From: Candidatus Sulfurimonas baltica
GTDB taxonomy: Bacteria; Campylobacterota; Campylobacteria; Campylobacterales; Sulfurimonadaceae
DNA: 64,000 bases
NCBI RefSeq assembly: GCF_015265455.1
Contig: NZ_CP054492.1
Coordinates: forward strand, 682,001-746,000
Direction of reading: 5' to 3'
Shown here: positions 53,290 to 64,000 of the stretch, in pieces
How the letters are laid out: each line of letters begins with the position of its first letter
Position numbering within the stretch: position 1 is the stretch's first letter
Notes under the pieces: generated by a model
The model's input: only the letters and a program-made list of their open reading frames with translations
Database searches by the model: none
What the model was told of the DNA's origin: nothing
Position numbers and translations under genes: made by a program

Positions 53290-54399
53290 TTGTTTACAGA
53301 TAGTGTCGAATTAACAGTTTCATCGGGAAAAGGTGGACAAGGGTGTGTAGCATTTCGTCGTGAAAAGTTTGTTCTAAATGGCGGACCAAATGGTGGAGAT
53401 GGCGGAAAAGGTGGAGATATCTGGTTTAAATGTGATAACAATACCCATACTCTCTCACATTTTCAGAAAAAAATGCACATTAAAGCAGAAGGTGGAGTTC
53501 CTGGCGCAGGTTCACTTATGGCAGGAAAATCTGGTCTTAAAAAAGTTATTATAGTTCCACCAGGGACGCAAATTTTAGATATGGAAACAGGTGATGTACT
53601 TTTTGATATGCTTGAGCATGGTAAAGAGGTGTTGTTTGTGGAGGGTGGAAAAGGCGGACTTGGTAATGTTCACTTTAAGAGTTCAACTAACCAAAGACCA
53701 ACTTATGCACAACCTGGTGAAAAGGGTGAAACAAGAAGAATCAAATTAGATTTAAAGCTTATTGCAGATGTTGGTTTAGTCGGCTTTCCAAATGTTGGAA
53801 AATCTACTCTTATATCTACTGTTTCAAATGCTCGTCCAGAGATTGCAAACTATGAGTTTACTACACTTACGCCAAAACTTGGTCAAGTCAATATTGGTGA
53901 TTTTGAATCATTCGTTATGGCTGATATTCCTGGTATTATCGGTGGAGCTCACGAGGGTAAAGGTCTTGGAATTCAGTTTTTAAGACATATAGAGAGAACA
54001 AAAACACTTTTATATATGGTTGATTTAGCTTCTTATAGAGACTTAAAAGAGCAAATTGAAACTCTAAAAGATGAAATATCATCATTTTCTGAAATATTAG
54101 GCACAAATCAGTATGCTATCGCACTTACAAGACTAGATGTTGTTCCTGCGGATGAATTAAACGATTTAGTAAATGGTTTTTTAGAACTTCTTGGAGTTAA
54201 AGCAAATAAAAACAGTGAATTTGATTTTGATGATTCAATTCCTTACTTTATTCAAGATAGTGCAGATGAAACTTTAGGATATGATAAAACTCTTCCATAT
54301 TTTGTTGCACCAATATCTTCTGCTATTAATAAAAACATTGAAGCACTTAAATACTCTCTGTTTAATTTAGTACATACAAATAGAAGAGACATTCAATAG
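53290..54399 (+). CDS. obgE: Obg-family GTPase
   Basis: 369 residues. The glycine-rich Obg fold ('SSGKGGQGCVAFRREKF', 'GGDGGKGGDIWF', 'GGKGGLGNVHF') covers 1-155, and the G domain has 'GFPNVGKSTLIS', 'DIPGIIGGAHEGKGLG' and 'TRLD' as its base-specificity motif (NKxD equivalent). It acts in ribosome maturation. TTG 53290 follows AGAAGGAGAG. Its stop abuts proB. Confidence 0.95.
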   Translation: MFTDSVELTVSSGKGGQGCVAFRREKFVLNGGPNGGDGGKGGDIWFKCDNNTHTLSHFQKKMHIKAEGGVPGAGSLMAGKSGLKKVIIVPPGTQILDMETGDVLFDMLEHGKEVLFVEGGKGGLGNVHFKSSTNQRPTYAQPGEKGETRRIKLDLKLIADVGLVGFPNVGKSTLISTVSNARPEIANYEFTTLTPKLGQVNIGDFESFVMADIPGIIGGAHEGKGLGIQFLRHIERTKTLLYMVDLASYRDLKEQIETLKDEISSFSEILGTNQYAIALTRLDVVPADELNDLVNGFLELLGVKANKNSEFDFDDSIPYFIQDSADETLGYDKTLPYFVAPISSAINKNIEALKYSLFNLVHTNRRDIQ

Positions 54400-55170
54400 A
54401 TGAAACGAATTGTTGTTAAAGTTGGTAGTGCTGTTTTAACACAAAATGATTCAATTGCTCTTGAGCGGATGAAAGCATTGGTGGATTTTTTAGCAGAGCT
54501 GAAAAAGAGTTATGAAGTTATACTCGTTTCATCGGGGGCAGTTGCAGCCGGATATACGGCACTGAAGTTAGATAGAAGCGTATTGCAAAACAAACAAGCC
54601 TTAGCATCCATAGGTCAACCTATACTAATGGATAAATATGGTAAAAAATTTGCAATACACAATATTCTTACTGCTCAAGTGCTGGTTACTGCTGCAAACT
54701 TACAAAGAGAAGATGAGATTCAAAGAATTAAAGATACAGTAGATACTCTTATCTCCAACGGTGTTATTCCAATTATCAATGAAAATGACGCAACATCTAC
54801 AAAAGAGCTTGTTGTTGGAGACAACGACCAGCTATCAGCTTATATAACAAAACATACCGATTCGAGTTTGCTTATAATACTTTCCGATATAGATGGTTAC
54901 TACGACAGTGATCCAAGAGAAAATAAAGATGCAAAAGTACTGAAAATTGTAAATTCTATTGATAAAAATGAGCTTCAAAAAGATGCAACACCTCATGGCG
55001 CTTTTGCAACAGGCGGAATTTTAACTAAATTAAAAGCTGCTGATTACCTTTTAACCAATTCGATAGATATGTTCTTGTCTAGTGGGTTTGATTTGAGTGA
55101 TATTAAAAGCTACATGTTAGATAAAAAATATACCGGCGGAACACTTTTTACAAAAGGCAAAGATAATTGA
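54400..55170 (+). CDS. proB: Glutamate 5-kinase without PUA domain
   Basis: 256 residues, the short amino-acid-kinase-only form, about 110 residues shorter than the E. coli enzyme. 'VVKVGSAVLTQND', 'VSSGAVAAGY', 'NENDATSTKELVVGDND' and 'GTGGILTKL'-like 'FATGGILTKLKAAD' mark the family. First step of proline synthesis. Starts directly after the obgE stop and overlaps fmt by four bases. Confidence 0.94.
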   Translation: MKRIVVKVGSAVLTQNDSIALERMKALVDFLAELKKSYEVILVSSGAVAAGYTALKLDRSVLQNKQALASIGQPILMDKYGKKFAIHNILTAQVLVTAANLQREDEIQRIKDTVDTLISNGVIPIINENDATSTKELVVGDNDQLSAYITKHTDSSLLIILSDIDGYYDSDPRENKDAKVLKIVNSIDKNELQKDATPHGAFATGGILTKLKAADYLLTNSIDMFLSSGFDLSDIKSYMLDKKYTGGTLFTKGKDN

Positions 55171-56075
55171 AAATAATTTTTATGGGTACGCCAGATTATG
55201 CAAAGGCTATACTGCAAAAAATTATTAATACAAATGATATGGAAGTGGTTGCAGTTTACACTCAGCCAGATAAACCTGTCGGCAGAAAAAAAGTTATGAC
55301 ACCGCCAGAAGTAAAAACTCTTTCATTGGAAAATGACATTGACGTTTTTCAGCCAAATAGACTTCGTGATGAGAGTGTTGTAAAAGAGCTTCTTAAAATA
55401 GAGTGTGATTTTATAGTTGTTGCTGCGTATGGTCAAATATTGCCACTTGAGATTTTACAGCACGCCCCGTGCATAAATCTACATGCGTCTATATTACCAA
55501 CATATAGAGGGGCAAGTCCAATTCAGCAAACTCTTCTAAATGGCGACAAAAAAACTGGTGTCACAGCAATGTTGATGGATGTTGGTTTGGATACCGGTGA
55601 CATTATCAAAATAAAAGAGATAGATGTAAGTGATAGTGAAATGTCAGATTCTCTTTTTGATAGACTTACAGAGGTTGCAAGTGATTTAACAATAGATGTC
55701 TTGCAAAACTTTAGCAAATACCCGCATGTTAAACAAAATGACTCTCTATTTTCGCATTGCAGTAAAATTACAAAAGAAGATGGTGAAGTTGAGTTTAAAG
55801 ACGCTACCACACTTTACAATAAATATCGTGCATTTACACCTTGGCCAGGGGTTTATTTAAATAACGGACTCAAACTTAAAGAAATAGAATTAATAGAAGC
55901 GAAGAGTAACAATGAGGCTGGAAAAATTCTACATGTAGATAAAAACAGTATTGTAGTTGGATGTGAAAATGGAACTATTAGAATTGTAAGAGTTCAGCCA
56001 CAATCAAAAAAAGATATGGATGTTCTCTCGTATATTAATGGCAAAAGATTAACCGTTGCAGATACTCTCTCTTGA
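55167..56075 (+). CDS. fmt: Methionyl-tRNA formyltransferase
   Basis: 302 residues. 'KIIFMGTPDYAKAIL', catalytic 'NLHASILPTYRGASPIQ' and 'MDVGLDTGDI' are present; the C-terminal tRNA-binding domain has 'FTPWPGVYL'. It formylates initiator Met-tRNA. TTG 55167 overlaps the proB stop (TTGA). Confidence 0.95.
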   Translation: MKIIFMGTPDYAKAILQKIINTNDMEVVAVYTQPDKPVGRKKVMTPPEVKTLSLENDIDVFQPNRLRDESVVKELLKIECDFIVVAAYGQILPLEILQHAPCINLHASILPTYRGASPIQQTLLNGDKKTGVTAMLMDVGLDTGDIIKIKEIDVSDSEMSDSLFDRLTEVASDLTIDVLQNFSKYPHVKQNDSLFSHCSKITKEDGEVEFKDATTLYNKYRAFTPWPGVYLNNGLKLKEIELIEAKSNNEAGKILHVDKNSIVVGCENGTIRIVRVQPQSKKDMDVLSYINGKRLTVADTLS

Positions 56076-56691
56076 TAGTGTAGATTCTACTCAAAATTAT
56101 TTAAAAGAGTTAGTAAAACAAAACAAAGTAACTCCTCCTTTGGCTGTTGTAGCCAAAACTCAAACAAATGGTATTGGTAGTAGAGAAAATACTTGGAGCG
56201 GTATGGATGGAAATCTTTTTCTCTCTTTTGCCATTCCATTAAGCAATCTGCCAAAAGATTTAAAACTTGAATCGGCTTCTATTTATTTTGCTTATTTATT
56301 AAAAGATAGCTTGTCTGAATCGAATTCTAAAGTTTGGCTAAAATGGCCAAATGATTTTTATATCGGAAATAAAAAAATTGGCGGGATGATTACACATGTG
56401 GTTGAAAAAACCCTTGTCTGCGGGGTTGGTTTAAATATAGAAAATTCTCCAGAAAATTTTGCAAAATTAGATATAAAAATAAGTATAGATGAACTATTAA
56501 ATAAGTATTTTGAAAGTGTTGAAAAAAATGTTTTATGGAAGCAAGTTTTTAGTAAGTATGAGTTAGAATTCCATAAGAATAAAAACTTTTTTACACATAA
56601 AAATAATTTAAAAATTTCCTTAAAAGATGTTGTCCTGCAAAGCGATGGCTCTATAATAAGTGATGGCGAGAGGATATACAGTCTAAGATGA
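56056..56691 (+). CDS. birA: Biotin-protein ligase, catalytic domain only
   Basis: 211 residues. It lacks the N-terminal HTH repressor domain of E. coli BirA. 'LDSVDSTQNYLKE', 'TNGIGSRENTWSG' (biotin loop), 'KWPNDFYIGNKKIGGMI' are conserved. It attaches biotin to carboxylase carrier protein. TTG 56056 overlaps fmt by 20 bp; the stop overlaps parA by four. Confidence 0.92.
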   Translation: MQILSLDSVDSTQNYLKELVKQNKVTPPLAVVAKTQTNGIGSRENTWSGMDGNLFLSFAIPLSNLPKDLKLESASIYFAYLLKDSLSESNSKVWLKWPNDFYIGNKKIGGMITHVVEKTLVCGVGLNIENSPENFAKLDIKISIDELLNKYFESVEKNVLWKQVFSKYELEFHKNKNFFTHKNNLKISLKDVVLQSDGSIISDGERIYSLR

Positions 56692-57473
56692 GCGAAGTAA
56701 TAGTAATAGCAAATCAAAAAGGTGGTGTTGGTAAAACGACTACTGCCGTAAATTTAGCTGCCTCTCTTGCTGTTGCAGAAAAAAAAGTACTCTTAATAGA
56801 CTCTGACCCACAGGCAAATGCCACTACATCTTTGGGCTTTCATAGAAATGATTATGAGTTTAATATTTATCATGTGTTAATCGGAACAAAAAAACTAAAA
56901 GATATTATCTTAAAGTCTGAGTTGCCAACTCTTCATTTAGCTCCATCAAATATTGGATTGGTTGGAATTGAAAAAGAGTATTATGATGCAGACAAGGCAG
57001 CAGGGCGTGAATTAGTACTTAAAAAAGCTATTTCCAATGTATTAAAAGATTACGACTATATTATTATAGATTCTCCTCCGGCACTTGGACCCATGACTAT
57101 CAATGCCCTTTCGGCTTCAAATTCTGTAATAATACCAATACAGTGTGAGTTTTTTGCACTTGAAGGTCTTGCGCAACTTTTAAACACTATAAAACTTGTA
57201 AGAAAGTCTATAAATCCAAAACTTAAAGTAAGAGGTTTTCTCCCAACAATGTTTAGTTCTCAAAATAATCTCTCTAAGCAAGTTTTTGCTGATTTAAAAC
57301 AACATTTCAAAAGTAAGCTTTTTCAAACAAAAAGTGGCAAGATAATTGTTGTCCCAAGAAATGTTAAGTTGGCGGAATCTCCATCATTTGGTAAACCGGC
57401 AATTTTATATGATGTGAAGTCAAGTGGCTCGATTTCATACCAAAATTTAGCACAAGCGATAATAGAACAATGA
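56688..57473 (+). CDS. parA: Chromosome partition ATPase ParA/Soj
   Basis: 261 residues. Deviant Walker A 'NQKGGVGKTTTAVNLA' (about 9-24) and 'YIIIDSPPALGPMTINAL' are standard. With ParB it segregates the chromosome origin. parAB beside the atp genes is the usual Campylobacterota arrangement, not a plasmid remnant. Confidence 0.96.
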   Translation: MSEVIVIANQKGGVGKTTTAVNLAASLAVAEKKVLLIDSDPQANATTSLGFHRNDYEFNIYHVLIGTKKLKDIILKSELPTLHLAPSNIGLVGIEKEYYDADKAAGRELVLKKAISNVLKDYDYIIIDSPPALGPMTINALSASNSVIIPIQCEFFALEGLAQLLNTIKLVRKSINPKLKVRGFLPTMFSSQNNLSKQVFADLKQHFKSKLFQTKSGKIIVVPRNVKLAESPSFGKPAILYDVKSSGSISYQNLAQAIIEQ

Positions 57474-58309
57474 AATCACAAAAATTAGGCCGTGGATTAG
57501 ATGCTCTTTTAGGAGAAATGGGAGAAGCTTATGAAAATGAAGGCTCATCAAGAGACTCTATTATAGAAGTTTTAGTTAAAGATGTAAGACCAAACCCTTT
57601 TCAGCCAAGAAAACATTTTGAGGAGAGTTCTCTTTATGAGTTAAGCGAATCAATAAAAAACGACGGTCTTCTTCAGCCAATAGTAGTAACTGAAGATATT
57701 GACGGGTATGTCTTGATTGCGGGAGAAAGAAGACTCCGCGCATCAAAATTGGCAAAACTAAAAACTATTCGTGCCATTATACAAAATAGCGATGAGCATA
57801 AGATGAGACAATTCGCTTTGATAGAGAATATACAAAGAGATGAATTGAACTCAATTGAACTTGCATACGCTTATGCTGAGTTGATAAAACTTCATGATTT
57901 GACCCAAGAAGAGCTCTCTTTAAAAATACATAAAAGCAGAACTCATATTACAAATGCTATTAGGCTTTTACAACTCTCAGTAAAAACACAAAGATCTCTT
58001 ATAGAGAGAAAAATTTCAACAGGACATGCAAAGGTCTTAGTTGGGCTAGATGAAAAGCAGCAGCAGTTGATTGTAAACTCCATTATTGGACAAAAGCTAA
58101 GTGTAAGAGAAGTTGAAGCTATGGTCAAAAATATTAAAAGCATAAAATCTAAACCTGCTGATGAACAACCAGTTGTATCATACGATTTTACAGATATTAA
58201 AAATAAACTCTCCCATCTTGGTTTTAAAATCAAGACATCAAATAAAAATTTAACTATAGAGTTTGGCAGCGAAACTCAAATTAGTAGTTTTTTATCGCAT
58301 CTTAAGTAA
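57470..58309 (+). CDS. parB: Chromosome partition protein ParB/Spo0J
   Basis: 279 residues. CTPase motifs 'NPFQPRKHFEESSL' and 'IAGERRLRASKLA' (GERRxRA box), then HTH 'TQEELSLKIHKSRTHITNAIRLL', and a C-terminal dimer domain. It binds parS sites; no perfect parS-like 16-mer was noticed nearby. Overlaps parA by four bases. Confidence 0.96.
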   Translation: MKSQKLGRGLDALLGEMGEAYENEGSSRDSIIEVLVKDVRPNPFQPRKHFEESSLYELSESIKNDGLLQPIVVTEDIDGYVLIAGERRLRASKLAKLKTIRAIIQNSDEHKMRQFALIENIQRDELNSIELAYAYAELIKLHDLTQEELSLKIHKSRTHITNAIRLLQLSVKTQRSLIERKISTGHAKVLVGLDEKQQQLIVNSIIGQKLSVREVEAMVKNIKSIKSKPADEQPVVSYDFTDIKNKLSHLGFKIKTSNKNLTIEFGSETQISSFLSHLK

Positions 58310-58369
58310 TAATACTCAAAAAAGTGTAAATATTAAAATTTATTCTTCCTTTAACAATTCTTTCAATTT

Positions 58370-58383
58370 TATAATAGTATAAT
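58370..58383 (+). promoter_or_regulatory. Promoter of the atp operon
   Basis: Two overlapping TATAAT hexamers (58370-58375 and 58378-58383) lie 23-36 bp before atpF', behind an A/T-rich stretch and followed by TTAGGAGG, a near-perfect ribosome site. The 96-bp gap after parB is otherwise featureless. Confidence 0.55.
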
Positions 58384-58405
58384 CACGCAACTTTTAGGAG
58401 GTGCT

Positions 58406-58828
58406 ATGTTAGATATAAATCCGATACTACTTGTAGCTACATTTATTGTGTTTCTTGCACTTATTATCACTCTTAACAGTTGGCTTTACAATCCATTATT
58501 TGCTTACATGAATAAAAGAGATGAAGACATTAAAAAAGACTTGAATAAAGTCGGTTCTAATGATGATGAAATCAATGAACTTCATGCAAAAGCACAATCA
58601 ATAATTGATAATGCTAAACTGGAGGCTGCGGCTCTGAGAGAGAAAGTTATTGCAGATGCTAAAGAGTTGGCAGATAGTAAGATAGAGGCAAAGCGTGCTG
58701 AATTAGCTAGTCAGTATTTAGAGTTTGAGCGGTCACTTGCTCAATCTCGTGAACAATTAACAAGTGATCTAAAGTCACAAGTTCCATTGTTTCAAGAAGC
58801 TGTTAAAGCTAAATTTAGTCAAATATAA
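58406..58828 (+). CDS. atpF': ATP synthase F0 subunit b' (second stalk subunit)
   Basis: 140 residues: an N-terminal membrane helix (about 7-25) followed by a long charged coiled coil. Two different b-type genes in tandem are typical of Campylobacterota, cyanobacteria and alphaproteobacteria, giving a heterodimeric peripheral stalk. Subunits a and c are not in this window. Confidence 0.9.
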   Translation: MLDINPILLVATFIVFLALIITLNSWLYNPLFAYMNKRDEDIKKDLNKVGSNDDEINELHAKAQSIIDNAKLEAAALREKVIADAKELADSKIEAKRAELASQYLEFERSLAQSREQLTSDLKSQVPLFQEAVKAKFSQI

Positions 58829-58837
58829 GGATGTAAT

Positions 58838-59350
58838 GTGAGTAGAATTATAGTATTAATGATTATGATATCAACAATAGCGTTAGCATCTAATGCAGAG
58901 CATGCAGGAACTGATATAGTTCAAAGAACAGTAAACTTTTTATTGTTTGCTGGACTTATTTGGTACCTTGTTGCAGAACCAGCAAAAAACTATTTTGCGT
59001 CAAGAAGTCAAGGAATTGCTGACGAGATGCAAAAGGTTCAAGATAAGTTAAAAGAGTCTATTTCTTTAAAAAAAGATGCACTTGTAAAAATAACTGATGC
59101 AGAGAAATTTGCAACAGAGTTACTTGTTTCTTCTAAAAAAGAGAATAAGATTATAAATGACAATATTATGAATCAGTGCGATGTTGATTTGGAAATAATA
59201 GTAAAACAACAAACAACTTTGATGGACTTTGAGCAAAGAAAAATGGTTCGTAAAGTTGTTGAAGATACACTTGAAGATGTACTTAAACAAAGTAGTGATA
59301 GTTTTGATAGAGAAGCTATGGCTAATGTTATCTTGAAGAAGGTGGCATAA
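58838..59350 (+). CDS. atpF: ATP synthase F0 subunit b
   Basis: 170 residues. A signal-like hydrophobic start (MSRIIVLMIMISTIALASNA), then a membrane helix (about 28-45, 'TVNFLLFAGLIWYLVAEPAKNYF') and a coiled coil. The N-terminal signal before the anchor helix is a known trait of these b subunits. GTG 58838 follows AAGGATGTAAT. Ends one base before atpH. Confidence 0.92.
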   Translation: MSRIIVLMIMISTIALASNAEHAGTDIVQRTVNFLLFAGLIWYLVAEPAKNYFASRSQGIADEMQKVQDKLKESISLKKDALVKITDAEKFATELLVSSKKENKIINDNIMNQCDVDLEIIVKQQTTLMDFEQRKMVRKVVEDTLEDVLKQSSDSFDREAMANVILKKVA

Positions 59351-59884
59351 ATGGAAGAGTTAATCGCAAAAAGATATATTAAAGCTATTAAGAAAAGCTC
59401 TGATATGGATTCAATGCTGAACATGGCTTTGATTTTTTCTGCTATAGCTGAGTCTTTTAATGATCCGAAGTTTCTTCAGATTATTAATAACCCAAATGTT
59501 AGCAGAGATCAAAAATCAGAGATTCTTTTGGCAGCAGTTAAATCTGCTAATTCTAAAGATGTTGAGAATTTAGTTAAATTACTTGCTGAACATAATCGTA
59601 TCAATATTATTCCTACTTTAGCGGAAGTGTTGAGAAAAGATATTGCAACTACAAGTAAAAACTATAGTGGTGTTATATACAGCGACAGCAGTATTGACGC
59701 AAAAACTATAGAAGATTTAGGTAGTGGCTTAGGTAAAAAATTTGATTCTACTATATCATTAGAGTTGGTGAAAAGTGACTTTAACGGTATAAAAGTAGAT
59801 GTACAAGATCTTGGTATAGAGATAAGTTTCTCTAAATCTAGAATTAATAATCAAATGATAGAACATATTATAAAAGCAATTTAA
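59351..59884 (+). CDS. atpH: ATP synthase F1 subunit delta
   Basis: 177 residues. 'LIAKRYIKAIKKSS' and 'NPNVSRDQKSEILLAAV' fit the N-terminal domain; the C-terminal 'KFDSTISLELVKSDFNGIKVDVQDLGIEIS' fits the stalk-binding part. It links F1 to the peripheral stalk. Confidence 0.94.
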   Translation: MEELIAKRYIKAIKKSSDMDSMLNMALIFSAIAESFNDPKFLQIINNPNVSRDQKSEILLAAVKSANSKDVENLVKLLAEHNRINIIPTLAEVLRKDIATTSKNYSGVIYSDSSIDAKTIEDLGSGLGKKFDSTISLELVKSDFNGIKVDVQDLGIEISFSKSRINNQMIEHIIKAI

Positions 59885-59905
59885 CTTCAAGAGAGGAGAA
59901 ATATA

Positions 59906-61423
59906 GTGGTAGCAAAAATTCAAGCTGATGAAATCAGCTCAATAATTAAAGAGCGTATCGATAACTTTGAACTAAGTGTTGATATTAATGAAACTGGTAA
60001 AATAGTTTCTTATGCTGATGGGGTTGCACAGGTTTACGGACTTAGCAATGTTATGGCTGGAGAAATGGTAGAGTTTGACGAGGGTACTCAAGGTTTAGTA
60101 ATGAATCTTGAAGAGAGCAGAGTAGGTGTTGTTATTCTTGGCGGAGGTTCACAACTAAGAGAAGGTATGTCTGTTAAAAGACTTGGTAAGCTTCTTAAAG
60201 TTCCTGTTGGTGATGCACTACTTGGTCGTGTTGTAAACGCACTTGGAGAGCCAATTGATGGTAAAGGTCCTATTGAGACAACTGAAACTCGTTTCGTTGA
60301 AGAAAAAGCACCTGGTATCATGCAGAGAAAATCTGTTCACGAGCCGTTAGCAACTGGTATTAAAGCAATTGATGCATTAGTTCCAATTGGTCGTGGTCAA
60401 AGAGAACTTATTATTGGTGATAGACAAACTGGTAAAACAACAGTAGCACTAGACGCTATTATTAATCAAAAAGGTAATGGCGTTGTTTGTATCTATGTTG
60501 CAGTAGGTCAAAAAGAGTCAACAGTAGCTCAAATAGTTCGTCGTTTAGAGGAGCATGGTGCATTAGAATATACAATTATTGTATCTTCTACAGCTGCTGA
60601 AGCTGCTGCACTTCAATTTTTAGCTCCATACACTGGTGTTACTATGGGTGAATACTTCCGTGATAACGCTAGACATGGCCTAATTGTATATGATGATTTA
60701 TCAAAGCATGCAGTTGCATACCGTGAAATGTCACTTATTCTTCGTCGTCCTCCGGGCCGTGAAGCTTATCCTGGAGATGTTTTTTACATTCACTCTCGTC
60801 TTCTTGAGAGAGCTGCAAAGCTTTCAGATGAAAAAGGTGCTGGTTCACTAACAGCACTCCCAATTATTGAGACTCAAGCGGGTGATGTTGCGGCATATAT
60901 TCCTACTAATGTTATCTCTATTACTGATGGTCAGATTTTCCTTGAAACTGAACTATTCAACTCGGGTGTTCGTCCAGCAATTAATGTTGGTCTTTCAGTT
61001 TCTCGCGTTGGTGGTGCTGCTCAGATTAAAGCTACTAAGCAAGTTGCTGGTACTTTAAGACTTGACCTAGCTCAGTATCGTGAGCTTCAAGCATTTGCAC
61101 AATTTGCATCTGACCTTGATGAAACATCTCGTAATCAGCTAGAGCGTGGACAAAGAATGGTAGAAGTTCTAAAACAAGGACCATTTTCTCCTCTTTCTGC
61201 TGAAAAGCAAGTTGCTATTATCTTCGCTGGAAATGAAGGTTTCCTAGATGATATGGATCCGTCAAATGTTGTTCGTTTTGAGGCTGAAATGTATCCATTT
61301 ATTGAAGCATCGTATCCTCAAATTTTTGAGAATATTAGAAGTACTTCTAAAGTAGATGATGATACTACAACATTATTGAAAAAAGCACTTGAAGAGTTCA
61401 AATCTAGCTTTGTAGCTAAGTAA
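59906..61423 (+). CDS. atpA: ATP synthase F1 subunit alpha
   Basis: 505 residues. P-loop '[13 protein letters not shown]', '[28 protein letters not shown]' and '[13 protein letters not shown]' are invariant features. Non-catalytic nucleotide-binding subunit. GTG 59906 follows AGAGGAGAAAT. Confidence 0.97.
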   Translation: MVAKIQADEISSIIKERIDNFELSVDINETGKIVSYADGVAQVYGLSNVMAGEMVEFDEGTQGLVMNLEESRVGVVILGGGSQLREGMSVKRLGKLLKVPVGDALLGRVVNALGEPIDGKGPIETTETRFVEEKAPGIMQRKSVHEPLATGIKAIDALVPIGRGQRELIIGDRQTGKTTVALDAIINQKGNGVVCIYVAVGQKESTVAQIVRRLEEHGALEYTIIVSSTAAEAAALQFLAPYTGVTMGEYFRDNARHGLIVYDDLSKHAVAYREMSLILRRPPGREAYPGDVFYIHSRLLERAAKLSDEKGAGSLTALPIIETQAGDVAAYIPTNVISITDGQIFLETELFNSGVRPAINVGLSVSRVGGAAQIKATKQVAGTLRLDLAQYRELQAFAQFASDLDETSRNQLERGQRMVEVLKQGPFSPLSAEKQVAIIFAGNEGFLDDMDPSNVVRFEAEMYPFIEASYPQIFENIRSTSKVDDDTTTLLKKALEEFKSSFVAK

Positions 61424-61433
61424 GGAAAACTTT

Positions 61434-63724
<2,291 letters not shown>

Positions 63725-63740
63725 TTCATAAAGGATCCAA

Positions 63741-64000
63741 ATGAGTATGTTAAAACTTGAAATTCTAACTCCTAATGGTGAAATCTATAATGGTGAAGCT
63801 ATTAGTGTAACTCTTCCAGGTGAAGAGGGTGAGTTTGGTGTTCTTGCAGAACACGCTTCGCTAACAACACTGTTAGAAGCTGGCGTTATAGATATAGAAA
63901 AAGAAGACAAGTCAGTTGAGTCAATTTTAATCAACTGGGGTGTTGTTCATGTTGATGAAGAGAAAGTTATTGTTCTAGTTGAAGGTGCTGTAGCTATTCG
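63741..64000 (+). CDS. atpC: ATP synthase F1 subunit epsilon (partial, cut by window end)
   Basis: The first 86 residues are visible: 'MLKLEILTPNGEIYNGEAIS' and 'LPGEEGEFGVLAEHASL' are the epsilon beta-sandwich. Follows atpD by 16 bp behind AAAGGATCC. The C-terminal helices lie outside the window. Confidence 0.95.
   Translation, partial: MSMLKLEILTPNGEIYNGEAISVTLPGEEGEFGVLAEHASLTTLLEAGVIDIEKEDKSVESILINWGVVHVDEEKVIVLVEGAVAI

Noticed and set aside
56688-58309. parA-parB as a plasmid remnant
   Set aside because: The pair sits in four-base overlaps between birA and the atp operon, the normal chromosomal arrangement in Campylobacterota.

Overview
The window looks like a piece of a Campylobacterota (epsilonproteobacterial) chromosome, most like Sulfurimonas or a close relative. 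The evidence is the hydABCDE order of the membrane [NiFe] hydrogenase, a sensory-type hydrogenase pair beside it, a MutS fused to an HNH nuclease (the MutS7 type), the birA-parA-parB-atpF'FHAGDC order, and low G+C codon use. No species call is possible from sequence reading alone.

Region 1 (1 to about 11,589) is the right-hand part of an integrative element of very A+T-rich, mostly unrecognisable genes. It has a tyrosine integrase (10092-11435, minus), followed about 125 bp further on by the 3' third of a tRNA gene (11562-11589), which marks the right attachment site; the left end lies outside the window. Its two large genes are an FtsK/TcpA-like membrane ATPase (822-2942) and a 1,454-residue protein (4675-9039) that joins a complete UvrD-type helicase to a two-tyrosine HUH replication initiator. 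A structured gap with nested hairpins (9225-9320) follows the initiator gene and may be the replication origin. tRNA-integrated, rolling-circle Rep plus FtsK-like translocase is the layout of actinomycete AICEs, which would be unusual here.

Region 2 (11.6-25.7 kb) is a large-adhesin system. A LapA-type type I secreted adhesin (11722-17067), with an N-terminal retention module, a TAAG site and three near-identical 402-bp repeats, faces a convergent operon for its export: OmpA/TSP3 protein, TolC fused to an OmpA domain, LapB-type ABC exporter, HlyD adaptor and a CsgD-like LuxR regulator. A two-component system sits upstream. Three TTGTCA repeats spaced 10-11 bp lie just upstream of the export operon's -10 box, and a dyad lies upstream of the adhesin gene.

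Region 3 (25.7-31.1 kb) holds mutS7, dapE, a thioredoxin-fold protein, a small membrane protein and ridA. Region 4 (31.1-52.4 kb) is the hydrogenase locus: a TetR regulator, hupU-like small subunit (frameshifted at an A6 run) and hupV-like large subunit, a TetR-type operator, hydABCDE, hypF, an accessory pair, a nickel permease, hypBCD, then a five-gene cassette (Fic, McrC, McrB, DUF1016 nuclease, VF530) and finally hypE and hypA. The cassette splits the hyp operon but is translationally coupled to hypE. Together these genes encode hydrogen sensing, hydrogen oxidation into the quinone pool, nickel supply and NiFe(CN)2CO assembly.

Region 5 (52.4-64 kb) is housekeeping: rplU-rpmA-obgE-proB-fmt-birA-parA-parB and the F1 plus peripheral stalk ATP synthase genes, with atpC cut by the window edge. 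The palindrome TACATGTA recurs in the chromosomal part (18 copies found by eye, mostly 33-56 kb) and was not seen in the integrative element.
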